Positions 6,134-12,741 of a DNA stretch of 13,682 nt are shown piece after piece. This stretch comes from Nitriliruptoraceae bacterium. GTDB taxonomy: Bacteria; Actinomycetota; Nitriliruptoria; Nitriliruptorales; Nitriliruptoraceae. The translations under genes and the position numbers were made by a program. Location of the stretch: assembly GCA_007125475.1 (NCBI GenBank), contig SLDB01000367.1:1-13682 (forward strand), written 5' to 3'. The number at the start of each line of letters is the position of its first letter. Position 1 is the first letter of the stretch. The notes beneath the pieces were generated by a model. That model had not been told where the DNA came from. It worked only from the letters and a program-made list of their open reading frames with translations, and made no database searches.

Positions 6134-7768
6134 GTGGACATCGGGGTGTTCGAGCAGATCGCCGGGGTGCTCGCGGTCTGCGTCGCCGCCGGCGCCCTCG
6201 CCCTGGTGCTGCGTCAGCCGCTGATCGTCGGGTTGCTGGCCGCCGGGATCGCGGTCGGACCCGAGGTGCTCGGCCTGGTCGAGGCGACCTCGGAGATCGA
6301 GCTGCTGGCCAAGATCGGGATCTCGCTCCTGCTCTTCGTCGTCGGCCTGAAACTCGACGTGCGCCTGGTGCGCAAGCTCGGTCCGGTAGCGCTGGCCACC
6401 GGACTCGGGCAGGTGGGGTTTACCTCCGTCGTCGGCTTCCTCATCGCGATGGCGCTCGGCTTCGACCTCGTCGCGTCGATCTACATCGCCGTGGCGCTGA
6501 CGTTCTCCTCGACGATCATCATCGTGAAGCTGCTCACCGACAAGCGGGAGCTCGACGACCTGCACGGCCGGATCGCGTTGGGGTTCCTGATCGTGCAGGA
6601 CATCGTGGTGGTCCTGGCGATGATCGCGATCACCGCCACCGGCTCCGGCGAGGGGGACCTCGCAACCGAGTTCATCGGGGTGATCCTGCGCGGCGGGGCA
6701 CTGCTGCTGTTCACCGTCCTCATCGGACGCTACGTCGCCGCCCCGGCCACGCGCCTGCTGGCACGCTCCTCGGAGCTGCTGATCCTCGCGTCGGTGACGT
6801 GGGCGGTGGCACTGGCGGCGGTGTCGATCCTGTTGGGGTTCAGCGAGGAGGTCGGAGCGTTCCTGGCGGGGATGGCGCTCGCCGCCACCCCGTACCGCGA
6901 GGCGATCAGCGGACGGCTGACGACGCTCCGCGACTTCCTGCTGGTGTTCTTCTTCATCGAGCTGGGCACGCAGTTCGAGCTGGGGACCGCCACCGAGCAG
7001 TTGACCGCCGCCGTCGTGTTCTCCCTGTTCGTCCTGATCGGGAACCCGATCATCGTGATGATCATCATGGGGGTGATGGGGTACCGCAAGCGGGTGTCGT
7101 TCAAGGCCGGGCTCACGGTGGCCCAGATCTCGGAGTTCTCGCTCATCCTCGTCGCCCTCGGCGTCGCCCAGGGGCAGATCGGCGGCGAGGTGGTCGGCCT
7201 GGTCACCGCGGTCGGGTTGATCACGATCAGCGCCTCGACGTACCTCATCTACGGCTCCGACCGGATCTACGACCGAATCGAGCCGATGCTGCGGGTCTTC
7301 GAGCGCCGCACCCCCAACGCCGACATCGACCTCGACGAGGACTCCCCGGAGCCCGAGTTCGTCGTCGTCGGGCTCGGCCGGTTCGGCACGACCGTGCTCG
7401 AAGAACTTCGTGACCGCGGCGACGACGTCCTGGGGGTCGACTTCGACCCCCACCGCGGCTCCCGCCGCGGCTGGGAGGTCCCGATCATCTACGGCGACGC
7501 GATGGACCCCGACCTGCCGACGCAGCTGCCGCTGCACCGCACCCGGTGGGTGATCAGCACGCTGCGCGACCTGGACACCAACCGGCACCTCCTCTCGGCG
7601 CTGCGGGAGCACGGCTTCGCGTGCCGGGTCGCGGTCGCCGCCGACGACCAGGACACCGCCGACGCCCTCGCACGTGCCGGCGCCGACCTCACCATCCGAC
7701 CGCTGCACATCGCCGCCGGCCCGCTGCTGACCGCGATCCACGAGCACGAAGCAGACACCCAGGAGTGA
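6134..7768 (+). CDS. CPA2/Kef-type cation:proton antiporter with TrkA-N domain
   Basis: A 544-residue membrane antiporter. Residues about 5-385 form a Na+/H+-exchanger domain with roughly 12-13 membrane segments, including the CPA2 region FSSTIIIVKLL and the ion-binding Gln155-Asp156 pair in IVQDIV. After a charged linker, residues about 407-535 form a Rossmann-type TrkA-N (RCK) domain with GLGRFG (413-418) and Asp436 at the end of the second strand, so it probably binds NAD(H) or a related nucleotide and gates the transporter. There is no TrkA-C domain after it. The likely role is exchange of K+ or Na+ for protons in pH or osmotic homeostasis; the ion cannot be read from sequence. The GTG start has AGGAGG 7 nt upstream. 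Transcription converges on the methyltransferase gene. Confidence 0.92.
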   Translation: MDIGVFEQIAGVLAVCVAAGALALVLRQPLIVGLLAAGIAVGPEVLGLVEATSEIELLAKIGISLLLFVVGLKLDVRLVRKLGPVALATGLGQVGFTSVVGFLIAMALGFDLVASIYIAVALTFSSTIIIVKLLTDKRELDDLHGRIALGFLIVQDIVVVLAMIAITATGSGEGDLATEFIGVILRGGALLLFTVLIGRYVAAPATRLLARSSELLILASVTWAVALAAVSILLGFSEEVGAFLAGMALAATPYREAISGRLTTLRDFLLVFFFIELGTQFELGTATEQLTAAVVFSLFVLIGNPIIVMIIMGVMGYRKRVSFKAGLTVAQISEFSLILVALGVAQGQIGGEVVGLVTAVGLITISASTYLIYGSDRIYDRIEPMLRVFERRTPNADIDLDEDSPEPEFVVVGLGRFGTTVLEELRDRGDDVLGVDFDPHRGSRRGWEVPIIYGDAMDPDLPTQLPLHRTRWVISTLRDLDTNRHLLSALREHGFACRVAVAADDQDTADALARAGADLTIRPLHIAAGPLLTAIHEHEADTQE

Positions 7769-7789
7769 GGTGCCGATGGCCTCACCTCA
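7766..7789. terminator. Inverted repeat spanning both convergent stop codons
   Basis: TGAGGTG (7766-7772) and CACCTCA (7783-7789) are perfect 7-bp complements around a 10-nt loop. The left arm starts with the antiporter TGA, and the right arm contains the methyltransferase TGA on the other strand. It could act as a compact bidirectional terminator, but there is no T-tract and the stem is short. Confidence 0.4.
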
Positions 7790-8410
7790 GCGGACGACCC
7801 GACCGAGGGCCACGACCCACATCCGCCGACGGTCGAGGATCGGGTCCGGGCGGACGTCGACGGTGACGTCCTCGACGCCGTGCGAGGAGAACAACGCCTC
7901 GACCTCCTGCTCGGTGGCCTCCGAGGTGTAGATCTCGCCGAGGACCGGGTCGGTGACCGGGGCGAGGTCGCGGACCCCACGCAGGCAGGAGAAGTACACC
8001 GGACCGGTGTCCAGCAGCGACAGGAGGGCGGCGAACACCTCCCGCCAGGAACCGCGCGGCAGGTGGTTGAACGCCCCCGAGAGCCACAACCCGCCGAAGG
8101 ACCGTGGCCGGAACGGCAGGTCGTTCAGCGGCGCCTGCACCAATGGGTGCCGCGGCAGGAGCATCCTGGCCTCCTGGAGCGCACCGAGGGCGAGGTCCAC
8201 CCCGACCGGGTGCACCCCGGTGTCACGCAGCAACCGCAGGTCGTTCGCCGGTCCGCACCCGGCGTCCAGGACGAGGTCGCCGCGCCGCGCGAACGCGGCG
8301 AAGCGCCGGACGTCGGCGACCGGCCGACGCAGACGCAACGACTCCTGGTAGGCCCGGGCGTGCTCGTCGTAGGCCGCGACGCTGAGCCGGGTCCGCTCGT
8401 CGATCTCCAC
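7787..8410 (-). CDS. Class I SAM-dependent methyltransferase
   Basis: A 207-residue protein with the Rossmann methyltransferase core. Motif I is LVLDAGCGPANDL (Asp49-Gly53), followed by an acidic residue at the end of strand 2 (GVD, Asp72), a motif-like DLPF (97-100) and FNHLP (114-118). It resembles the Methyltransf_11/25 group of small-molecule methyltransferases. The C-terminal part (about 145-207) is a plain alpha/beta extension with nothing substrate-specific. The substrate is unknown. The GTG start has AGGAGGGG just upstream and a -10-like box about 23 nt upstream. It lies 84 nt downstream of the STAS gene on the same strand, so partial co-transcription is possible, although it seems to have its own promoter. 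Confidence 0.85.
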   Translation of the reverse strand: MEIDERTRLSVAAYDEHARAYQESLRLRRPVADVRRFAAFARRGDLVLDAGCGPANDLRLLRDTGVHPVGVDLALGALQEARMLLPRHPLVQAPLNDLPFRPRSFGGLWLSGAFNHLPRGSWREVFAALLSLLDTGPVYFSCLRGVRDLAPVTDPVLGEIYTSEATEQEVEALFSSHGVEDVTVDVRPDPILDRRRMWVVALGRVVR

Positions 8411-8432
8411 GACCCCTCCTGTTGTACCGCCG

Positions 8433-8438
8433 ATGCTA
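8433..8438 (-). promoter_or_regulatory. Candidate -10 box of the methyltransferase gene
   Basis: TAGCAT on the minus strand, 22 nt before the GTG, leaves room for a short leader carrying the AGGAGGGG ribosome binding site. It resembles the TAGCGT boxes of the antiporter and STAS genes. No clear -35. Confidence 0.35.
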
Positions 8439-8494
8439 GTGACGCCGGCGAACGACGACCGGTGACGAACAGCGGGGGTCGAGACCGATCCGGC

Positions 8495-8833
8495 TCACCC
8501 GGCGGTGACCTCTCCCACCTCGGCGACCAGGCGGAACGCGGCATCGAGCCCGGTGACGGTGAAGATCTCCCGGATGCGGGGCCCGGCGCCGGCGACGGCG
8601 AACTGCGCCCCGTTGAGCCTCGCCCGGCGCAGGCCACCGACGAGGACGCCGAGGCCGAACGAGTCCAGGAACTGCAGCGCACCCACGTCGAGGACGACGT
8701 GACGCGCACCGCCGTACTGGGCCTCCTGGAGGGCCTGGCGGAGTCGCGGCGCCGTGGCGACGTCGAGCTGCCCGACGAGCCGCAGGACCGCCCAGCGGCC
8801 CTCGTCACGGCGCTCGACCGTGAGCAGCTCCAT
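8495..8833 (-). CDS. STAS-domain anti-sigma-factor antagonist (BldG/RsbV-like)
   Basis: A 112-residue single STAS domain. Such proteins bind an anti-sigma kinase when unphosphorylated and release the sigma factor; the kinase inactivates them by phosphorylating a conserved serine. That serine is Ser58 in FLDSFGLGVLVGG, closely matching Streptomyces BldG (FLDSTGLGVLVGG, from memory) and SpoIIAA Ser58. The residue after it is Phe, where Thr or Ser is usual. The ATG at 8833 is chosen because GGAGGTGA, a perfect anti-SD match, lies just upstream; a GTG seven codons earlier (8854) has no such site. In Streptomyces, bldG also sits beside this helicase, but is followed by an anti-sigma-factor gene. 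Here the next gene is a methyltransferase and no kinase partner is in view. Confidence 0.92.
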   Translation of the reverse strand: MELLTVERRDEGRWAVLRLVGQLDVATAPRLRQALQEAQYGGARHVVLDVGALQFLDSFGLGVLVGGLRRARLNGAQFAVAGAGPRIREIFTVTGLDAAFRLVAEVGEVTAG

Positions 8834-8926
8834 CGTCACCTCCGAACACGTCACGGGTGGTGGGGGCCGGCGATCGTCACCACCCCGGTGGGCGGTCCGC
8901 CTCGGCGGGCAGCCTGCCGGCGTCGG

Positions 8927-8938
8927 ACGCTACCGCGC
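8927..8938 (-). promoter_or_regulatory. Candidate STAS-gene promoter -10 region
   Basis: On the minus strand GCGCGGTAGCGT contains TAGCGT and is identical to the 12-mer upstream of the antiporter gene. It would give a leader of about 85 nt to the STAS ATG. Recurrence at two independent intergenic sites supports a promoter element. Confidence 0.45.
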
Positions 8939-8944
8939 CGCGGG

Positions 8945-8950
8945 TACGTT
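8945..8950 (+). promoter_or_regulatory. Candidate -10 box of the helicase gene
   Basis: TACGTT, preceded by GGG, fits the TANNNT pattern and the GGTA(G/C)(G/C)NT form seen at other starts here. It lies back to back with the STAS -10 box, 40 nt before the proposed helicase start. If real, it rules out the upstream GTG at 8888 as start. Confidence 0.35.
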
Positions 8951-8989
8951 GCCTGGCCCGCGTCGACGACGCGTCGAGGAGGTGCGACG

Positions 8990-11362
8990 ACGGACCCCCG
9001 CGATCTCCTCGAGCTGCTGGCCTCGGGCCACGACACCGAAGACGGCGGGCTGGTGCACCTGCAGCGACTCCCGGCCCGTACGGCGGAGCCAACCGCGATC
9101 CCGCCCGAGCTCCCCGGGGCGTTGCGCAGCTGCCTGGCGAACGCCGGCATCGAGGCGTTGTGGTCCCACCAGGCCGAGGCGCGTGGTCGCATCCTCTCCG
9201 GAGAGCACGTCGTCCTGGCGACCGGGACCGCCTCCGGCAAGAGCCTTGCCTACCAGCTCCCGGCCGCCGAGCGCATCCTCGCCGACGACCGATCGGTGGT
9301 GCTGTACCTGGCGCCGACGAAGGCACTGGCCCGGGATCAGCTCCGCGCGGTGCGCAGCCTCGGGCTGCCGGGGGTCCGGGCCGCGGTGGTCGACGGCGAC
9401 ACCCCGCCGGACGAGCGCACCGCGGTGCGCCGATCGGCGAACTGGGTCCTGACGAACCCGGATCTGCTGCACGCCTCGATCCTCGGCGACCACCGGCGGT
9501 GGGCCGAGGTGCTGCACCGGCTCGCGCTCGTGGTCATCGACGAGTCCCACACCGCCCGCGGGGTGTTCGGCAGCCACGTCGCCCTGGTCCTGCGCCGGCT
9601 GCGCCGGCTGTTGGAGCGCTACGGGGCCGAACCGACGTTCGTACTGACCTCGGCGACGATCGGGAACCCGGCCGAGCACGCCCGGGCGCTCACCGGGTTG
9701 CCGGTGACCGCGGTGACGCGCGACGGCTCACCCCGCGGCGCGATGGACCTCGGGGTGTGGCTGCCACCAACGGACGCCTCGGGTGACCGTCGGACCTCCA
9801 CCCTCGAGCAGTGCGCCTCGCTGCTCTCGTCGTTCGTCGCCGCCGGGGTGCAGACCCTGGCCTTCGCCGGGTCCCGGCGGGCCACCGAGGTGATCGCGGT
9901 GACCGCCCAACGACGACTCGCCGACGCCGGGAGCGGGACCGGCTCCGCGGAGCGGGCCGGCGAGGGTGGCGAACTGCCACTGGCCGAGCGCGTGGCCGCC
10001 TACCGGGCCGGCTACCTCGCCGACGAACGTCGTGCGTTGGAGCGACGGTTGCGCAGCGGTGAGCTCCTCGGCGTCGCCGCCACCGAGGCGCTCGAGCTGG
10101 GGATCGACGTCAGCGGCCTCGACGCCGTCCTGTTGGCGGGTTGGCCGGGGACCTCGACGGCGTTCTGGCAGCGGCTGGGCCGTGCCGGGCGGGCCGGTAC
10201 CGCCGCGGTCGGGGTGCTGATCGCCGCCGAGGACCCGCTGGACCACTACCTCGTCCGCCACCCTGAGGAGCTCACCTCGCGACCGGCCGAGGACGCCATC
10301 GTCGACGCGGCCAACCCCTACCTCCTCACCCCGCACCTGCGGTGCGCGTGCCAGGAGGCACCGATCGACGACGACGAGGCCCGACGGTGGTTCGGGCCAT
10401 CGGCGACCGATCTGCTGGCCGCCGAGGTGGCCGCCGGCCGGCTCCGTCGCCGTGGCGGACGGACGTCGTGGCCGTGGCGGCACCGCGCCGCGGGCAGGGT
10501 CGGGCTGCGTTCGGCCGGGAGCGGGAACGTGAGGATCGTCGACGCGGCGACGGGGGCGGTGATCGGCGACGTCGACGAGGAGCGATCCCACCGGCAGGTC
10601 CACGACGGTGCGGTGTACCTCCACCAGGGTCGCACCTACCTCGTCGACCGACTCGACCTCGACGCCGGCGTCGCCCTCGTCCGCGAGGCCGGAGAGGTCG
10701 GGTTCACCACCCGCCCACGCTCTGACACGGACGTGCGGATCGTCGACACCGCCGACGCCCGGGGCGACGGGGTGGTCGACGTCGCCCGCGGCCGTGTCGA
10801 GGTGACCTCGCAGGTCACCGGGTTCGATGTGCTGCGGCTCGGGGGCAGCGACGTGCTCGACCGGGTCGATCTCGACCTCCCGGCCACGACGCTGGACACC
10901 TCGGCGGTGTGGTTCACCGTCACCGACGACGCCCTGTCGGCGGTGGGGCTGGCGCCCCGCCGTGTCCCGGGTTCGTTGCACGCCGCCGAGCACGCGGCGA
11001 TCGGGATGCTGCCCCTGCTGGCGCTGTGCGACCGCTGGGACCTGGGGGGACTGTCCACCGCCGAGCACCCCGACACCGGCCTGGCGACGGTGTTCATCTA
11101 CGACGGCGTCCCCGGCGGTGCCGGGCTGGCCGAACGTTCCTACCACCGCTTCGACGAACACCTCGCCATGACACGCAGCACGATCGCCGGTTGCCGGTGC
11201 ACCTCCGGGTGCCTGTCGTGCGTGCACAGCCCGAAGTGCGGGAACGGCAACGACCCGCTGGACAAGGCCGGTGCGCTGGCGGTGCTCGATCTCGTCACCA
11301 CCCACCGCGGTGGTGACGGCCCCGGTGGACGATCCCATGCCGCGGACACCGGTCGTCGGTGA
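8990..11362 (+). CDS. DEAD/DEAH-box helicase, DUF1998 type, of the actinobacterial helicase/secretion neighborhood
   Basis: A superfamily 2 helicase of about 790 residues. Motifs (from 8990): Walker A GTASGKS (79-85), TNPDLLH, a DESH Walker B (184-187), TSAT (220-223), and motif VI QRLGRAGR (394-401). The C-terminus ends in a cysteine cluster (Cys735, 737, 741, 744, 750) running into PKCGNGNDPLDK, the MrfA/YprA (DUF1998) signature, likely a metal site. It fits the TIGR03817-type family, encoded convergently to Tad-like genes across actinobacteria. The relative MrfA acts in mitomycin repair; the actinobacterial role is unknown. The family usually has DECH; here Cys is Ser. The start is unclear: conserved sequence begins at DPRDLLELL, and GGAGG lies 7 nt before an ACG at 8990. 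In-frame GTGs at 8888 and 9053 lack good ribosome sites, and the latter cuts into conserved sequence. Confidence 0.9.
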   Translation, partial: TDPRDLLELLASGHDTEDGGLVHLQRLPARTAEPTAIPPELPGALRSCLANAGIEALWSHQAEARGRILSGEHVVLATGTASGKSLAYQLPAAERILADDRSVVLYLAPTKALARDQLRAVRSLGLPGVRAAVVDGDTPPDERTAVRRSANWVLTNPDLLHASILGDHRRWAEVLHRLALVVIDESHTARGVFGSHVALVLRRLRRLLERYGAEPTFVLTSATIGNPAEHARALTGLPVTAVTRDGSPRGAMDLGVWLPPTDASGDRRTSTLEQCASLLSSFVAAGVQTLAFAGSRRATEVIAVTAQRRLADAGSGTGSAERAGEGGELPLAERVAAYRAGYLADERRALERRLRSGELLGVAATEALELGIDVSGLDAVLLAGWPGTSTAFWQRLGRAGRAGTAAVGVLIAAEDPLDHYLVRHPEELTSRPAEDAIVDAANPYLLTPHLRCACQEAPIDDDEARRWFGPSATDLLAAEVAAGRLRRRGGRTSWPWRHRAAGRVGLRSAGSGNVRIVDAATGAVIGDVDEERSHRQVHDGAVYLHQGRTYLVDRLDLDAGVALVREAGEVGFTTRPRSDTDVRIVDTADARGDGVVDVARGRVEVTSQVTGFDVLRLGGSDVLDRVDLDLPATTLDTSAVWFTVTDDALSAVGLAPRRVPGSLHAAEHAAIGMLPLLALCDRWDLGGLSTAEHPDTGLATVFIYDGVPGGAGLAERSYHRFDEHLAMTRSTIAGCRCTSGCLSCVHSPKCGNGNDPLDKAGALAVLDLVTTHRGGDGPGGRSHAADTGRR

Positions 11363-11409
11363 TCGCGTCGGGGCACACCGGCCGCCGGCACCGACGCACG
11401 TTCAGCGGC

Positions 11410-11440
11410 AGGTGCGGCCGCCGTCACCGCGGCCACACCT
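11410..11440. terminator. Bidirectional hairpin between helicase and pilus operon
   Basis: Arms AGGTGCGGCCGC (11410-11421) and GCGGCCACACCT (11429-11440) pair over 12 positions with one mismatch around a 7-nt loop. It lies in the 119-nt gap between two convergent stop codons, about 47 nt past the helicase stop and 41 nt past the pilus-operon stop. Placement and stem strength fit a shared terminator; no T-tract is present. Confidence 0.55.
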
Positions 11441-11481
11441 CCGGCCAGCCACGTTTCGGACGCCGGGGACACACAGCGAGG

Positions 11482-11889
11482 TCAGCCCGGGGCGGTCGGT
11501 GCGCCTCCGGGTCGGGTGAGCACGGCGGCCGCCTCGGCGGTGACCCGCCCGGCGCCGAGGCGGGGTATGACGAGGCCGGGAACCTCGACGCTGGTCGTCA
11601 CGCGGGAGTGTTCACGGGCGGCCCGGCACGCACAGTCCTCGATCCGTCCCCCGCCGGCGGCGGCGATGCGGTGGGCCTCACCGACGCCGGTGCGCAGCGG
11701 CCCGTTCGAGGCCTCGGGGGCGACCGCGGCGAGCGCCGCCGCGTCGGCCAGGGACTGCGCCCGTGACGCCGCGGCGAAGTACGCGGTGACGTCGAGGACG
11801 GCCACGGTCGCGATCGAGGCCAGGGCGAACAGCATCGGCACGATCACCGACGCGTACCCGTCGGCTGCGCTCAGGTCGGTCGGCCTCAC
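11482..11889 (-). CDS. TadE-like protein of the helicase/secretion neighborhood
   Basis: A 135-residue small membrane protein, last gene of the pilus operon. The N-terminus resembles a pseudopilin: DGY at 10-12, then a hydrophobic helix of about 25 residues. The +5 glutamate expected after a prepilin-peptidase glycine is Ile16, so processing is doubtful. After the helix comes AQSLADAAALAAVAPEAS, typical of TadE/TadG-like proteins, then a small extracytoplasmic domain with a Cys-Ala-Cys and a beta-rich end. It fits the TIGR03816-type family (Rv3654c-like), found next to the helicase in actinobacteria. It is probably a minor pilus or secretion component exposed outside the membrane. The GTG start overlaps the upstream TadE stop as GTGA, implying translational coupling. 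Confidence 0.82.
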   Translation of the reverse strand: MRPTDLSAADGYASVIVPMLFALASIATVAVLDVTAYFAAASRAQSLADAAALAAVAPEASNGPLRTGVGEAHRIAAAGGGRIEDCACRAAREHSRVTTSVEVPGLVIPRLGAGRVTAEAAAVLTRPGGAPTAPG

Positions 11890-12308
11890 GGTGGTCCTCC
11901 ATGGTTCGGGCCGTGACCCCGGCCCACCGCCGGCTCGACCCGTGCGACGGCCTCGGCGGCGATGGTGTGCTCCATGGGACCGACACGACGACGCACCTCG
12001 ACGCGGACAGTGGCGACGTCACCGTCGCGACGTGCCGTGGGCGTGACCGTGACCTCGGCGTCGAGTTCCGGAGCCGCCTGGCGTACCGCGGCGACCACCG
12101 GCGTCCGGCCGGAGGTCGTGGCGGCGATGCGCGCCCCGGCCCGCGCCGCCTCGTGCGCCACCAGGACGTCCCGTGCCACCCCGACGGTGTGCAGGAACCC
12201 GACGCCGAGGAGTACGAGGAGCGGCAGGGCCCACACCGCCTCCAGGCTGAGGACCCCCGATTCGGGGTGGCGCGCCGCATCAGGCGGCGCGCCCGGGGCC
12301 GTGCTCAC
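11886..12308 (-). CDS. TadE-family pseudopilin
   Basis: A 140-residue protein with a short polar leader, then SGVLSLEAVWALPLLVLLG. Gly18 followed by VLSLE puts Glu23 at +5, matching the Flp/TadE prepilin-peptidase site (G, then xxxxE). A membrane helix spans about 24-42, followed by AHEAARAGARIAA, the TadE-type amphipathic continuation, and an extracytoplasmic beta-rich domain. It is a likely minor pilin of a Tad-type pilus (Rv3655c-like position). The frame extends upstream to 12710, but the GTG at 12308 overlaps the pilin stop as GTGA and starts right before the leader, so I use it. The C-terminal tail is His/Gly/Pro-rich. Confidence 0.85.
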   Translation of the reverse strand: MSTAPGAPPDAARHPESGVLSLEAVWALPLLVLLGVGFLHTVGVARDVLVAHEAARAGARIAATTSGRTPVVAAVRQAAPELDAEVTVTPTARRDGDVATVRVEVRRRVGPMEHTIAAEAVARVEPAVGRGHGPNHGGPP

Positions 12309-12592
12309 GCCCCGACGAGGCTGCGCGCCTCGGAGAGCAGGGCGTTGAACAAGCTGACCAACGCTCCTTGCGAAGCCCACTGCATCACGACCCCGGCGAT
12401 GGTGGCCGCGATCACGGCCAACAGCCCGTACTCGGTCACCAGGGAGCCGTCCTGCCCCTCGGACCGGGGCGACGGGGACGCCTCGCCGTGTCCACGCCGC
12501 GTCGTCGTCACCGAGTCGTCCACGCGCGTCGGCGTGACCGTGTCGGCTGCCACCGCGCGCGTTGCCTGTCGAATCATCCTGTCTTCGGTCAT
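12305..12592 (-). CDS. Flp-type prepilin (DUF4244-like)
   Basis: A 95-residue major-pilin candidate. The class III prepilin site is clear: Gly49 then SLVTEYGLLAV, giving Glu54 at +5 and Tyr55 at +6, followed by a hydrophobic helix (about 56-74) and a short tail. The mature protein would be 46 residues, typical for Flp pilins, while the 49-residue Ser/Thr/Arg-rich leader is long for the family, though actinobacterial DUF4244-type pilins often have longer leaders. It corresponds in position to Rv3656c. The ATG at 12592 has GAGGA 6 nt upstream; a second ATG five codons later (12577) is possible. A prepilin peptidase is needed but not encoded here. The gene is separated from the upstream TadBC gene by 149 nt but coupled downstream to tadE by GTGA. 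Confidence 0.87.
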   Translation of the reverse strand: MTEDRMIRQATRAVAADTVTPTRVDDSVTTTRRGHGEASPSPRSEGQDGSLVTEYGLLAVIAATIAGVVMQWASQGALVSLFNALLSEARSLVGA

Positions 12593-12741
12593 CACTCGTC
12601 CTCGCTTCCTTCGGGCCGTCAAGCCCCAGGGGTCTCTTCGATCGGTACGGCGAAGGCCCGGCGGTGCACGCGCCGGCGGCCAGTTCGAGACCGGCGGATG
12701 TACGCACCACCGGGAGGAGGGCGACCGATGCCGGGGCGGGG
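12593..12741 (-). other. 149-nt gap between tadBC and pilin genes
   Basis: The only sizeable gap within the pilus operon. It contains the pilin ribosome binding site (GAGGA) and a TTGACG hexamer at 12617-12622 on the minus strand, without a recognisable -10. It could hold an RNA-processing site or a pilin promoter that raises pilin output over the assembly proteins; nothing in the sequence proves either. Confidence 0.4.

Noticed and set aside
5821..6141. A 107-codon N-terminal extension of TopA
   Set aside because: The TOPRIM domain should lie at the extreme N-terminus. The extension is Pro/Arg-rich and would overlap the antiporter promoter and start.
5972..7747. A 591-codon minus-strand frame opposite the antiporter
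   Set aside because: Composition is Gln/Asp/Arg/His-rich with no motifs. The plus-strand antiporter has clear motifs, membrane segments and a good ribosome site.
7880..8986. The open frame continuing upstream of the helicase motifs
   Set aside because: It runs antisense through the methyltransferase and STAS genes, has no helicase-family sequence and is a composition artefact.
11359..12046. Plus-strand frames over the pilus genes (11359-11766, 11516-12046)
   Set aside because: They are shadows of the TadE-like genes, with Arg/Ala/Ser-rich translations and no ribosome sites or motifs.
12309..12710. The long N-terminal extension of the TadE frame
   Set aside because: It lies over the pilin gene in another frame and is Arg/Gly-rich; the GTG at 12308 with GTGA overlap and pseudopilin leader explains the gene.
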